Assembly (NCBI GenBank): GCA_021209875.1
Contig: JAGYVD010000007.1
Coordinates: forward strand, 682,001 to 746,000
Length of the DNA: 64,000 nucleotides
Source of the DNA: Rosellinia necatrix
Taxonomy: Eukaryota > Ascomycota > Sordariomycetes > Xylariales > Xylariaceae
Reading direction: 5' to 3'
This document shows positions 1-12,305 of the stretch, in pieces. Made by a program: the position numbers and the translations under genes. The first letter of the stretch is position 1. The number at the start of each line of letters is the position of its first letter. The notes under the pieces were generated by a model that was not told the DNA's origin, ran no database searches, and saw only the letters and a program-made list of their open reading frames with translations.

Positions 1-1822
1 GATGGAAGCGCCTTCGCTCGGCGTGACTGTGACGGTACCATCCACAGAATTATTGTCAAAGCTACAATGGTCATGGAGAATCCGAGTGCCATTGAGGCGA
101 ATGTTGGCTTGATGTTCGGCGTTAGAATCCACGTTACCAACGGTGGTCTTCCCCGGTTTGAGATTATAAACCAAACATTCTGCTAGCAATGGATCGTCCG
201 ACAAGTTGACCAAATGGGGCATCTTCTTTGGCGTATGCAATCCGATAAACCCTTTCTCGATACTGATCCCAAGCTCCTCCAGCGCGGCCTCGCGTTCTTT
301 GTGAATCTCTTCGGTTTTCAAGAGTTTTTCTTCCCAGGTTTGATTAAGATCCGTTAGCAGCTTCTCGCTTTGGCTAAGCTGCTCGGCGATTTCGGCCTTG
401 GAAACCTTCTTGACGGTGCCGTCGGGTTGCGTGATACTGACGATCTGTTGCTCCAGAGGCGTGCCCTCGGCATACACCTCCTCGGGTGGCACGGGTGAAC
501 CGCCGGCACCACCGACGCCCGCCACAGAGCCGCCCCCAAGCTTGCTTCGTAACAAGGAGAGTTCTTCTTTCAGCTCTCTTATCATACGAGCATTAGCGTC
601 CTCGTTGATGACAGCGTGGTTCTTGATGCGCTTGGCGGAGTCCGCATAACGTAGGGTACTGAGAGTCTCGTCGTAATTGATATCAGCGGGACTAATAGCT
701 GCTATCATAGCCGTCATACTGTTTCCACCTAACGAGTCTTTGAGGAGCCACGTTAGGACACTGTCACGGTAGGGGACTGTCCCGCCGGCACCTTTCTTCT
801 TCTTCCCCGTCGAGAGATCGGCCAGCGCTGCTATCACACGACCGAGGGTCGAGAGCGACCTGTTGATCTCGGCACCCTCCTTCAGCCGGGCGCCTGTAGC
901 ACCAGTAGACGTCGCTCTTTCGGAACCTGCCAGATCGACCAGACTGATCTTTGCCTGCTTTTCTAGTTCCATCTTGGTGTCCGTATCATAAGACTTTTGC
1001 GTGAGAATCAAGGTAAAGACGGCGTGACTTCGACTCGAGGTCTCGTTCATGTTTGTGGCGGCGACCGTCCTTGCCTTGTTACCCTCATCCATTAGATTCT
1101 CAATCTCCTGAAAGCTGCCCACCACTAGTTTGGCCAAATCCTCTACATAGGGACCAGTGGAGGGATGCTCTCGGACTTTCAGATTGCCTTTTGTTGACGG
1201 ATTCAAAAGATCTCGGACCCTTTCGTTGTAGATTTCAAGGTAGGAAACCTCGACAGTGCATCGCGTGTTTTTGTCTTGTTGCAGTGCACCGATCCTCTCG
1301 AACATATCTTGACAAATCTTGGGGATAATACCATGTTCTTTGCCATAGCCCATCATCGAGTACGACTTCCCGGAACCAGTCTGACCGTAGGCAAAGATAC
1401 AGTTGTTGTAACCCTGAAACGCATTATCCAGGAGAGGCTTTCCGAGATCGTCATGGAGATTTTCCTGACCGGCATAGTTGGGATCGCTTTTGTCGAACGA
1501 CCAATAGGACCTATCGAAGGCGAAAGCCTTGGGGGCTAAATCTTTGGGTCCCTTGCCGCCGTGCGATGAATCGGGCGGTACGGCCAGGACGGTTTGGTTG
1601 TTCTTCATTTCTACGATACATTTTGACCCCCGATCGATTTCTGTCGTTGACGTTAGCTGAAGCGTCAACCCCGCGCAACGAGGCGGCGGTGCCGCAATCG
1701 GCGATGCATGCAAAGGGGGGGGAGGAGGGGGTGGTCGAGATGGTTTTGACGAACATACCTCGACTGTTGAACGGACGACATCTCACCACCACCTTGATAT
1801 TTCCACCCCCGGCGGGAGCCAT
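1..1822 (-). CDS. Kinesin-3 motor (Unc104/KIF1-like), 3' part outside window
   Basis: Plus-end-directed microtubule motor expected to carry vesicles and endosomes along hyphal microtubules. Exon 1 is 1822-1759 and exon 2 runs 1640 to the window edge. The 118-bp intron (1758-1641) has a GTATGT donor, GCTAAC branch and ACAG acceptor, and phase is preserved. The 568 residues seen contain the motor start (IKVVVRCRPFNSR), the P-loop GQTGSGKS near residue 106, switch I NETSSRSH near 219, switch II DLAGSE near 254, and a neck/coiled-coil region. From about residue 490 an FHA domain begins and is cut by the window edge. Motor followed directly by FHA is the signature of kinesin-3 rather than kinesin-1. 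The rest of the protein (possible PH tail) lies off-window. The start is the only ATG before the conserved motor strand. Confidence 0.95.
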
Positions 1823-3274
1823 GGCGGGCGGGTGGAGGCGGGGAACCTCGAGTCCGCGACGGCGTGGTCAAATGTTATGGGTTATCGCGATGCGCGACAG
1901 ACGGGCCGTGTCGGGATAACATGCGAAGAGCGCTCGTGCGGCCGGTACCGGATAGGCAGAAGGCTAACCCCGGGATCGCGTACAGCCGCCTGGCGAGGAG
2001 CGGGTTTGCTGCTGGACCGCGATTCCAAAAGTCCGTCCACCCAAAATGTCAAAGCAGCAACTTATGGCGCATCAGCGCTCGCCCCTTGTCATCCTCGCCC
2101 CGTCCGCAGCGTCGCAGAGCAGGTCCGGTCGCGCTGTGCGACGGTGGAGGAAATCGAGACGCCTGAGCGTGTCGGACAGCTACAGACGATCGCAAAGGCG
2201 ACGGGAAGGCTGGGGGTGGTCGACAAGGGGCGGTAACTCAGGACAGCCACCTGTTCGAATGGCCACTGTGCCGTGCGGTAACGTGCTGTCAAAGCGCTGG
2301 GCTTGCTTGCTTGCGCTGGCTGGGCTGGCTGGGCTGGAGGAGGATGGTATACGATGCGATGTTGTGATATACCAGATCGTTCTCGTTTTCGTTGCTCGTT
2401 GCTCGTTGGGGCGGCGGCGGCGGATGCTGCTGCATAGGCGGGTTGAGTCGGCGACGGGACGCTATTCGTGTTCTCGCATGCACAATAGAATCCAGACAAG
2501 GTTCGTTCGGCGGAGAGAGAGAGAGACGCGATCGCGACTTGGGTATAAGGCGCCTCGTTAATTTCCGCTATAGGCTAGTCCCGGCGCCCTATTGTGTGGG
2601 AGGGATGCGACAGCTAGCCTGGTCGAGGGGTGGGATTCACGTGTTATTTCGCTAGAAATTAGAATGCTACCTATAACTACTACCCACTTACTTACCTACT
2701 TACCTACTTACCTACCCTACCTCATTGTCAGTATCGAGTCACTTATCACCAGGTGACTCGGCCCTTGCGTCCATGTGCCATGTGCCACAGTAATGTATGT
2801 ACCTAGGTATGTAACAGATGGCAGTTCCCCCCCTCGTTAGTCAGATAATTCATACTTCATGCATTTCTTTTTGTTTGTTTATGGAGCCCCGGCACCCGAT
2901 CCAGGTAAGGAAGGTGTTCCCAGAATTGAGAGAATTGATTGTTGCTTTTTCACTACTATGTAAATACTTTGTAACTAGGTATCTAGCTGCCTAGGCGGGT
3001 TACCGACCTAGGGAAGTACTTCCGACCATTTTATGCGTGCGTCATAGTTTTGCAGTGCTCGCACATTAAGCCCGTGGATATTTAAGAATTGGGGAAATCG
3101 TGCCCTATCGCGTCCTGCTGCACGTCGAAGGCTCCCATTTCAAAACTCAAACATAGCGCGTCGAGTTCCTTCGAAATGCACGTCATATCCAGGATACCCT
3201 GCCGATGCGCCCGCCCAGAATACACTACTACAGAATATACCACGGACACTTCCCCCACCCTCAAGCCATCTACG
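1823..3274. other. Intergenic: kinesin upstream region and 3' flank of the aminopeptidase
   Basis: No supported gene. The sequence next to the kinesin start is GC-rich with CG-rich triplets near 2409-2420 and a GA run at 2514-2525. At 2685-2725 there is a run of CTTACCTA-type repeats and at 2798-2808 a short palindromic TACCTAGGTA. Open frames here have no domain signal and look incidental. Confidence 0.6.
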
Positions 3275-5838
3275 CTACTTTAGTCCCAGATCCTTGGCTA
3301 GCTGGCCTTTCGTCGTCGACGGGTAGAAATCCTTGTTCGTCTCGAACGTCTTCACGGCCAAGTCCCTGTCGAGGACGTTGAGCTTCCTGTAGATGGGTCG
3401 GACGTACTTCATCCGGCCGACGGAGCCCAGCAGGTCGACCACGCCCGAGAGCTCCGATCGGTCACCCGCCTTGAGGGCGATGAGGTAGTATGCCGCCTTC
3501 AGCTCGACGTTCTTTGACGAGCTGATGTTGTAAGTGGTGCCCAGGAGGTGGGATCGCTCGGCGTTCAGAGGCGAGGAGAAATCTTCGACTGCCTGCAGGA
3601 AGACGAGGATCTGGTTCGCGGTGAACGATGCTAGGTCTTTGGCGCTGGGTTGGTAGTCCTAGTTTCCTCGTCAGCTCTGCCCTATGGCGGGGTAGAACAC
3701 ACATGCGAGAGGGGCCTAGTCACTTACGGCTTGCTTCCACTTTTCGGCCAGTGCTAAACAGCTGTCGACGTATTCCGTGTTAAACTCCGGCTTCGGCGGC
3801 AGGCCGGGAGTGTAGAATCGCTCTTCCCACGGAATCTGGGCAATCTTCTCCTTGATCTCGCTGTTGCCGTAGTTTTCGAAGAAATCTAGGAATGTTTGCT
3901 TGAACTGGAACGAGTCCAGAGATTTCCGGGCCCAAGTCCTGAAGTAGTGAGGGATGAACTTGTCGAAGTGCTCTCGGCCGACCAATCTATCAAGGTAGTA
4001 GAGGAAGTGGAAGCCTTTCTCGTATGGAACCGAGCTAAATGCGTCCTCGGGGTCGACGTCCTTATGGCTGATGATGAGCTTGGTGAACTCGTGATCCGCG
4101 CCGAATAGCGCTACAGAGTCCTCTGGGGGGGTTGGGTGAGCTTTGGAGTCCGAGTCATACCTAATATGGGTGACTTACCGAGTGCTTTCCACCCAATGAT
4201 AGCGCTGAAGTCGAATTGCGGCGCACCACTATTCAAGACCGACCATCAGTAAATGTCATGCAGAGAAACGTTCTTTAACGACCTCGAGAATGCATAGCAG
4301 TAGTAGTAGACATAGGAGAGGGGGCGGAGTGCGACGTTTCGGGATACATACTGTATGGCAGCGGCAATTCGACGCTCAAGATATGTCGTCCAACTGATAC
4401 AGTTAGGTTAGCAGAATTCGAAGGTCTTGCTATGGTGGAAGACGAACCCTTCGTTAAGCCAGAAATGCTCCCATGAGGCACATCCGACTAGATTACCGCT
4501 CCAACTGTGACTTAGCTCGTGGGCAATCACGTCCACGTTCTGGCGGTCACCACTGATGATGGTGGGCGTGGCAAAGGTGAAGATGGGATTCTCCATCCCG
4601 CCGTAGGCAAAGCTGGGCGGCAGGACCAGGACGTTGTACTGGCCCCATTGGTAATCGAAGACGAGTTTCTCGGCGACGTCGAGGAACTTGTCCATGTCGT
4701 TCTCGAGCTCCCACTTGGCCTCCTGGAGAGCCTCCGGGCCAGTGGCCACGACGGAGCGCTTTCCGATAGGGGCGGTCTCGAGATCCCCGGACGCCAGGGC
4801 GAAGAGGTACGACGGGATAGGGACCTTCTGCTCGAAGCGGAAGAGCCTGTCCCCGCTGCTGCTGCTGCTGCTGCCGCTGCCGTCGCCGCCATCTTGAGCC
4901 TCGGACGGCACCGGGAGGCCGCTCGCGACCACGGGCAGGGGCGAGGTGATGTTGAAGGTGAAGGTAGACTTGACGTCCGGGGTGTCCTGGCAGGGGAAGA
5001 TGGAGCGGGCCAAGATGGCCTGGCACTGCGAGTAGACGTACGGATGCTTCTTGTTGCCGGTCTGCGCCGGCGTCATCCACTGGAGGCCCACGCAGCTCTC
5101 GGTGGTCTGGAGCGCGATGTCCAGTTTCAGGGTCTCACCCTGCGACACGCCCTCGGGCACGGAGACGTGAAGGGGCGAGCCGTAGGGCGCGACGGGGTCC
5201 TTGAGAACCCATTGCAGATCGGCGGCGTTGGCCCTCACCGAGAGGATAGACAGGTGGTTTGTGTCTTTTTTTTCCAAATACCCAGCCGCGTCAGCGCTTG
5301 CGTTACATAACAGGAATAGAGGCGTTTTGAGACCATGTTCAGAATAAGCCAGAAGTGGTGGGACGACGGAGGAGTGGGAAGGGGGTCAGACGCCTGACTG
5401 CTCCTGGGCCACCACCACCACAACCACCACCACCCACTACGCCAGAAGGGGTGGACATGGCTGAGACGAGACGAGGGGATACACACCGAGGACGACCTCC
5501 CGGCTCTCCTTGTCCGTCAGGGACTCGAGCTCGAGGACGACGGAGCCCTCGAGACGCTGGTTCTCGAAGTCGACGCGGACGTTGACGGTGGTGTGCTTGG
5601 TGAGCCACTCGCCGTAGTTGGCGAGGGTGGTGGGATCGCGCGGGGCCATGCTGGTCTGACTGTGGCGGTGGTGGTTGTGACGGCGAGGGTGGGAGGAACC
5701 GAAGCTTCGCACAGACGCCAGGGATGATGCCGATGAGGTCTGCGGCGGGGGTGCGAATGACGCACTGCGGATGGAGATTTGGATGCTTCTGAGGAACAGG
5801 GCGCGGCCCTTAGTGATGCTACTACCTCTGCCCCGCAT
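3275..5838 (-). CDS. Leukotriene A4 hydrolase / M1 zinc aminopeptidase
   Basis: Zinc metallopeptidase removing N-terminal residues from peptides; family members also have epoxide hydrolase activity. Six exons: 5838 (or 5649)-5487, 5264-4448, 4393-4352, 4228-4179, 4122-3728, 3658-3275. All junctions keep phase and give 616 residues from the ATG at 5649, the usual family length, or 679 from 5838. In the short numbering the substrate-binding GGMEN is near 274 and the zinc site HELSH is at 302-306, with the third ligand Glu in NEGW at 325. The C-terminal helical LTA4H domain follows. The 63-residue extension from 5838 has no Asp or Glu and is rich in Arg, Ser and His, like a mitochondrial presequence, so two start sites may give two destinations. 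Intron 1 (5486-5265) ends in an A-rich acceptor tract, which is unusual. Exon 2 carries a Gly/Ser run. Confidence 0.95.
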
Positions 5839-8378
5839 AGAGACGGGCCCGTATTATGTGTGTGTGTGTTGTGTGTGTGTTGTGTGTTTGTGTTGTGTGT
5901 TTGTGTGTGTGCTAGGCACAGGGGAGAGAGACATCTATCTAGTTAGTTAATCCCGTCTTCGCCTTTTTGCCATTCTTCATTCGCTGCCTGCCGAATCGAG
6001 CTTAGAAGGCCATCATCATTACCGCCGGAAGCCGTCGCCTAAAAAGCAATTATTATGGAGGCGTTTGACAATTCAGATAACTACTCGCAGCACTTACTCA
6101 AGTCGGTGGCAACACCTATCATGTATAAGTGTCCACATTCAAGTACTTACTTGTAGTGTAAGTGGAGAGTTCTCACTGCATTGCCAGCTGCGATTAGCTA
6201 CTATGTACTGCCGAACCTTGACCTGGTGCATACCTGCGTGGTTATTTTGCTATCAGCCTACACGTGGTGTCTTATAGTTACTGTACGTACTGGACTTTTT
6301 TTTATAGTACCACTAATACCACTAATACCGCTGCCAATTCTATTCTTCTAATTAGTCTATGCCTGATGAATCCAACCCACCACTTACCTATTTACCCAGG
6401 TGAGCGTAAATGGTTGGTTCTATCTTAGGCACTTACTTAGGTACTCACTTAGGTTAGGTATTAGTTACACGCCGGAAGCGAATCCGTCGTGGCAAGTCAA
6501 ATCGGATCATCCGCTTCTCCATCGCTCCCATTCGGCCATCATCACTCGCCGAACTCACGATCGTGTGTTTACAAGCCCGGCCTGGAGCCTTCACACGGAG
6601 AGACATGGGCTGTGGGGGAAGTCCATATGAACAAGATGACCATCGTTAACCCGCTGCGTGATTTGTCTGTTTCGACCCCATGCTAGGCTGGATAGGTGGC
6701 TAGCACCTGCACCGCTGTCAAAACATACAGCACACTAACGTAGGCCATGGCAGAGACATACAGTACGCGATACCTTCGTCATTCCGGGGTGCATACGTGT
6801 GGATTACAAGCCCACACCGGGTTCGGAATAACTGCACTCTGAAACATTCAACACCAGTATCATGGGTGGCGGGATCACCACAAGGCAGGGAAGAGGCCTT
6901 CTTCGCCCGTCGCCAAGTAAGGCCCGTGGAACAATGCGTTCGTTCACCCTCCAGTCCGTCTGCTCCAGATAGATAAACAAATAAGTAAGTAAGTAGTGTA
7001 GTCGCTAGGTGGGAGGTAGCAATGAGCCATGTTGAATCTAGACAACCCGCAACACTCTCCCACCACGAGGAACGATGCATGCTAGGGAGTTTCAGTTGGT
7101 AATTTAAAAAAAAAAAAAAAGAAAGCTAGCAACCGTCGAAGCGCGGGCGCGCTTGTCCCTGATCGAGTATTAGTACACAGTAGGGTCGAGGTGAGGGACG
7201 GGGGGAGAGAGAGAGAAGGGAAGATGGGGGTCCGAGGGCCAGTGCCGGCCTTCCGTTGTCCTTTCGGCCTCCCGGAACCGGGGGGGATCCTCCATCATTC
7301 TCCTATCCCATCGGATCGGGTCGGCTTGGTTCGGAAAATGCAAGGTGCATCCCCGCCTGGGTGAGGCACCACACTATGGAAAAGTGTAACCCATCAATAT
7401 ATTTATTTGCCTGATACGGTCCAGGAGGGAAAATCCTCCGCCCTCTAATGTATGTCTTGCATGTTGATCTACGCCCGAACACCACGCATGTATGTATGTA
7501 TGTATCTAGCTATGCTATTTCGGTGTACGGGTCCGTCGCGCGACTTGCGTGGTGGCGTGGCGCTTAACATTTCCGTCCCAGCGTTCTCTGGAGTCCGCAG
7601 CGCTATGAACTGCTCTCCATGGACGGCCGTGACGATCTCGACAAGATTATGCACGGTGATACCTTGGGATCTACGAGGCATATCGGGAGTTGCCTGTCTT
7701 GCCCCGTATAGCAGTGGGGGTTTAGAGGCTTGGTTGATGAACCCCGGACGGGGCTAAACCTCCTGAGACTACCAGTTCTACATATCATAATACAGGATAC
7801 CCCATGCTGGGCTCTAAGCGTAATGAGATTGCGCGTTGATTTCATATAGGATATGCAAAGGCATCGTGATCCAAGACGTGTAATTTTGATATGCCCTCGG
7901 GGCGCTGCTTTATATGCGCATCTGAGGGACTTGCCGGGTGGCTTATTGCTGATTCTAAGCCATGGATGGGATAGCATCGTGGGAGCGATCCAGGAGCTGG
8001 CGTTGGGACGGCAAAAACCGGCGAGAAATTCCACCGGCGTATGGCTTCAACGGTCGACCACAGACCTTAGAACGTTGGAACCAACTGTGATGGCCAGATA
8101 TACCGTACGTAGAACCTAGTAGATATCCGGGGGAGAGGAGCTTTTAGTCAGCAGCGACGAGCTAAGGCGGCTGGTCCCTCTCCCCTCTTGGCTGGCTATC
8201 TTGGGTTCGTAAGCCACAAACAAGAAAAACCCGTGTTCTAGACCGGTACATCGTTTCTCCCACGTTCATCACCTCCCAGACCCAGGACCCAGGACCCAGA
8301 CCCAAAACCAACAATCCCTACCCCGCGGGGAGGCAAGAAAGCTAGGTAGCTAAGGGATCGGCTAGTAAAACAAGCGCA
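5839..8378. other. Intergenic between the aminopeptidase and the VOC gene
   Basis: Divergent promoter-type interval of 2.5 kb. Apart from the TG array at its left end it holds CTTACTTAGGTA motifs at 6425-6460, an A run near 7105, a G/GA-rich stretch at 7198-7220 and a short GTAT array at 7487-7506. ACCCAGGACCC direct repeats occur at 8277-8303. No open frame shows a recognisable domain. Confidence 0.6.
5856..5912. repeat. (TG)n-type microsatellite
   Basis: Interrupted TG/TTG array just upstream of the aminopeptidase long start codon, probably in its promoter or 5' leader. Confidence 0.9.
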
Positions 8379-8948
8379 ATGTCCTCTTCTTCCACTTCCC
8401 CCTCCTCCTCCTCCTCGTCGCCGCCGAACCCTCTCGCTCAAGCGCAGGCGCACCTCCGCATCGCGCGGCCCACCGACTCCATCCCATCTCTGCTGCCCTT
8501 CTACGTCGATGGGCTAGGGTTCGAGGTGCGGTACACGTTCAACGGCCACGAAGGGTTCGACGGCGTGCTGCTAGCCCTAGCTGCTGCCGATCCTACTACT
8601 GCCGCTGCCACTACTGCCGCTGGCGCTGGCGCTGGCGCTGCTGCTGCTGCGGCTTCCTCGTCGTCGTCGTCGTCTCAACCATCTGCTGCTGCAGTGGGCG
8701 CTTCGGCTTACCACATCGAGTTCACACAGAACGCCTCCCACCGTGCGGGGCGCGCGCCGACGCAGGACAACCTGCTGGTCTTCTATGTGCCGGACTCAGC
8801 GCCCTACCAGGGCGCCATAGCGCGCATGAGGCGCGCCGGCTTCGAGCCCGTCGCGAGCCTGAACCCGTACTGGGACCGCTGCGGCACCACCTTCGAAGAC
8901 CCGGACGGCTACCGCGTCGTCCTGGCCAACATGAGGTCGCCCGTATGA
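8379..8948 (+). CDS. VOC-superfamily (glyoxalase/bleomycin-resistance fold) protein
   Basis: Single exon, 189 residues. Vicinal-oxygen-chelate proteins bind a metal in a cup of paired beta-alpha-beta-beta-beta units; the substrate here cannot be told. After a Ser/Pro-rich leader (1-22) the first unit begins with HLRIARPTD and includes FYVDGLGFEV. The second has AYHIEFTQ and ends in NPYWDRCG and FEDPDGYRVVLAN, the typical end of YycE-like members. The usual terminal Glu ligand position is not occupied by Glu, so metal chemistry is uncertain. Residues about 70-108 are a low-complexity Ala/Thr/Ser/Gly insert made by GCT/GGC/TCG triplet expansion between conserved strands, probably a surface loop. 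The start is the first ATG in frame; alternatives inside the Ser run would not change the domain. Confidence 0.85.
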   Translation: MSSSSTSPSSSSSSPPNPLAQAQAHLRIARPTDSIPSLLPFYVDGLGFEVRYTFNGHEGFDGVLLALAAADPTTAAATTAAGAGAGAAAAAASSSSSSSQPSAAAVGASAYHIEFTQNASHRAGRAPTQDNLLVFYVPDSAPYQGAIARMRRAGFEPVASLNPYWDRCGTTFEDPDGYRVVLANMRSPV

Positions 8949-9224
8949 GCGGCCTTAGCGTTGTCCTTTCCCCCCCTCCACCCCCCCTCTCATCTTCATG
9001 CTGCTAAAGTTGCCTGTTCCCCTTTTCGCCGTCACCCCTCTTGTACGGGGTTCGAATTAGAGGGGGGGGGGAAGGAGGGGGGGTGGCAAGAAAAAACAAA
9101 AAAAAAACAAAAAAACAACGCGATACCTAAAGGGAAGGGGAAGGGGGTTATTGCTAATGCTCGGATGGGGTGGAAGACACGAAAGATGGGGCGTACCGTG
9201 TGTCATAATGCGCACCGAGCCCGC

Positions 9225-9260
9225 GTGTATGTGTGTATGTATGTATGTATGTATATACAT
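9225..9260. repeat. (GTAT)n microsatellite
   Basis: GTAT/GTGT tetranucleotide array ending in TATACAT. Confidence 0.9.
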
Positions 9261-9401
9261 AAGTGGCGTGCTTTACGAGGAAAGGGTCCGCGAGCTGCGG
9301 CCCTACGCGCTGATCAGCACATCGCAAGCCATGGTCAAAGCTCGCATCGTCGGGGGCAGGCAGGCAGGTTAGGTGTATTTAGTGGAAAGTTAGTACTGCT
9401 G

Positions 9402-9427
9402 CGTATGTATGTATGTATGTATGTATA
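9402..9427. repeat. (GTAT)n microsatellite
   Basis: Six GTAT units, second array within 200 bp of the previous one. Confidence 0.9.
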
Positions 9428-10291
9428 CAGTAGCTAGGTGAATAGATCAGTTCAGATGGAGAGCTGAGAGCCCTTCCCCCTTCCCCCTTCCATGCTCTAG
9501 TCAAGGCGAATGCCTTTTCTTCAGGTGTAGCTGGCGGCGAGACCGGGTTCCCCAAGGAAGATGGATGGATAAACCCGCCTGGGAACGTTCATGGTCATTT
9601 GTAACAGATGACTCGCGACGCGTAATTTTCACTGGCCACCAGGCTGAGTCCAGTATCAGATTGCCACGGGCCCTACTCCGCCCCAAAGTGTAGGCAGATG
9701 GCATTTGGAGGGCGGAATGAGGCAGCCCCCATCGCATTATCCCCCTTCTTCGGGGCGCTTGATGTTAGGAAATTTGAGATGGCCCCCCCCTTCCCCCTTC
9801 ACTCTGGCCCCATGATCGAAGGCTAGTGAGCCGCCGCTTTCCCCGAGCGGTTAGAGCTCATCGCGGATCATGAGATGATGACGGAAGAAGCCCAGAGCGG
9901 AAAAAAAGCAGTGGCAAGTGTATAACATGCGTGTATTGTGTGTGGTGTGTGTATGTATGTATGAACGCCGCACCGATCCGCGTCGATGTCACTCTCGGCA
10001 GGGACCAGCCAGCTATGAACCGTTGTGGCATGAGAAAGCGGGATCTGAGCGTTCTTGCCCGTTCGAGCGTGACGCAGCTTCTGAGATTTGACCATTAGAA
10101 CCCGTGCAAGCCGGGTTTAGAGCTATACGGGCGCGGGGTGACGAGGCATGTAACTGCTGCTTGAATTTGATTCCTCTCAGGCCAACGTGTTGAGCAGCAC
10201 CGCTCGCTTAGGCCGGGAAATGTGACGGTGGCGAGCAGTTTGACCGACGACCCAGGGCCGACTGCTTGGGTCGGGTGTGATGTGCCAAGAG

Positions 10292-10311
10292 CATGTATGT
10301 ATTCTTCTATG

Positions 10312-10345
<34 letters not shown>

Positions 10346-10394
10346 TGTATTTATGTACGTATGTATGTACGTACGTATGTGTAAATGTATGTAA
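10292..10394. repeat. (GTAT)n microsatellite, about 100 bp
   Basis: Longest GTAT array in the window, with interruptions to GTAC and TTAT. Confidence 0.92.
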
Positions 10395-12266
10395 AGGACA
10401 TTATCCGCCAGAGTGGCTAGGTTGCACACTACTGAAGATGATCGTCACGCATTACAACGTCGTCTTGTGATAATGTGAGTGGGAAATTGCGGGTCTCGAT
10501 GCCAGGAAAAGGAGAGAAGTGGTGAGTGCAGTACTACTTGGAATGGTATGTATAGGGCTTAACAGAGGGTTGTATAGCCAATTTTACCTATGCCCCCCGT
10601 AAGCGTTACGGAAGCCAGGCTGGTAACCAGCCAGGTTGGTAACCGACTCTGCGGCTCTTGCAGGGGAGGTCTGTATGTGGGCGTATTCGCCGTTGACTTT
10701 TACGAGGCCAGGGTCCTGGGACAACAAGCTGGGTGCATATGCCCGACGTGATCGGCTCGTCAACTTTCAATACCCCATTCTCAACAAGCCCCGAGTATGT
10801 AACAGGCAGGCAAGCAAGGACGCCACGAGCTGGGCCGGCCACGGGAGCCTTGCCTGACACGAGGGGACCAGAGGCCTGGCTGGTAAAGTGGTATTTGAGA
10901 TTCTTAGTGCCTTGCGGTTTTATGTCTGATAGACCAGGAATCCGTCCTGATGGGACCCTCAGAGGGGCGCCCCATCTAACCGAACCGGCGCTATACTATG
11001 TATGTACATACACTAAGATGCCGTAGTTGTTAGACACAGTGACCCTTAGGCATACAGTGTAGGCAACGGTGGCTTCAAGTTGATTTAGGGTTGAGTTCCC
11101 CTCCTCTAGCCTGGCAAGGCTCCCTTGCCTCCTACGCTCAAGATCGCTTTTCCGGCGAGGTTTGTGAGCGGACAGAGAGCGGGGAAATATGCAGGATGTT
11201 GCCTGTGCGTTTGTCAGCAGGGCTCTATCACAATGATCCAGGTCTGCCAAGACTCCCAAGAGCCACCATTCTTGCTGCAGAAGAATGTATTTGGGGCATA
11301 GCCAAAACCCCCACCTCGCTTCTTTCAAAAGTCCCAACATTTTCATTCTCCCTCAAGATCTACAAGAGGGAGAGGGAGAGGGAGGGGGGGGGAAGAGAGT
11401 AGAAACTGGGTGAAATTCAAGAGCAGCTCATTGTGATGTCATTATCGGCGTAAATGGGAGGAGCCAATGGGTATGAATCCATCCGTATATTTACGAACAC
11501 AATTGGTGGGTCTCGTAGCGGTAATTAGTTACCAGAAGCCTCAAAAAAAAAAAAAGGAAAAAGTAAATTGCCTTAAGGCTTGAGATAATTATTAGTATTG
11601 CTATTGTTACTACTATTTTGACTACTAGCAGTGCGCTTCTGCTATTAAGATCCAATTTGTTACTTGTCTAAATTACTAGTAACTAACTAAGGCATCAGTG
11701 TATCCTTTCAGTTGTCAAAAACACATAGCACTGTCAACGCGACAGCTATAGCGCTCATCATTTAATGGCCCCAACACTATAATAAGTCAAGTGAGTACAA
11801 ATGAGTGCAAGTGGTTAGCATATATGCAGTAGTGAGGCATTGGTTGGTGACCGGCGTCCTATACCATCAGTCACAAGTTGTGTTGTGGCGCCGTCGTTGC
11901 GCCTCATTCCGGAGATGATTCGGCTTAACCACTTATCCTTACAACCAACGAGTTGTTGTTGTTGGGGCCAGTCGCACGGCGCCATAGTGTGACATTTTCA
12001 CGTATTTATTCTAGTTATGATACATTTGTCGTAGTAGCGTACCACACAGTACACTGCTGTCCTCCACTAGCTAAAGGGCGTCTAGATTCGTTGGTTGCAG
12101 TTTGTCGGGAGATAAATTTGGAGACCGCATGGAGCCCCGCAGCTAAATGTTTCGACAGTCACTAATCCCATCCGATCGGGGCGATTTGGATTTGACCAGG
12201 TCTGAAACAGAGTCCGACAGGTAGTTTCATGCTCAGGCCGGAGCCATCAGGGCTATCTGGAGCCCT

Positions 12267-12305
12267 GCTAGTCTTGCTAGTCTTGCTAGTCTTGTCAGTC
12301 TTGCC
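12267..12305. repeat. 9-bp tandem repeat, about 4 copies
   Basis: Unit GCTAGTCTT repeated, the last copy changed to GTCAGTCTT. Confidence 0.85.

Noticed and set aside
4519..5310. 263-codon plus-strand frame opposite the aminopeptidase
   Set aside because: Mirror of the conserved M1 peptidase exon; no independent protein signal.
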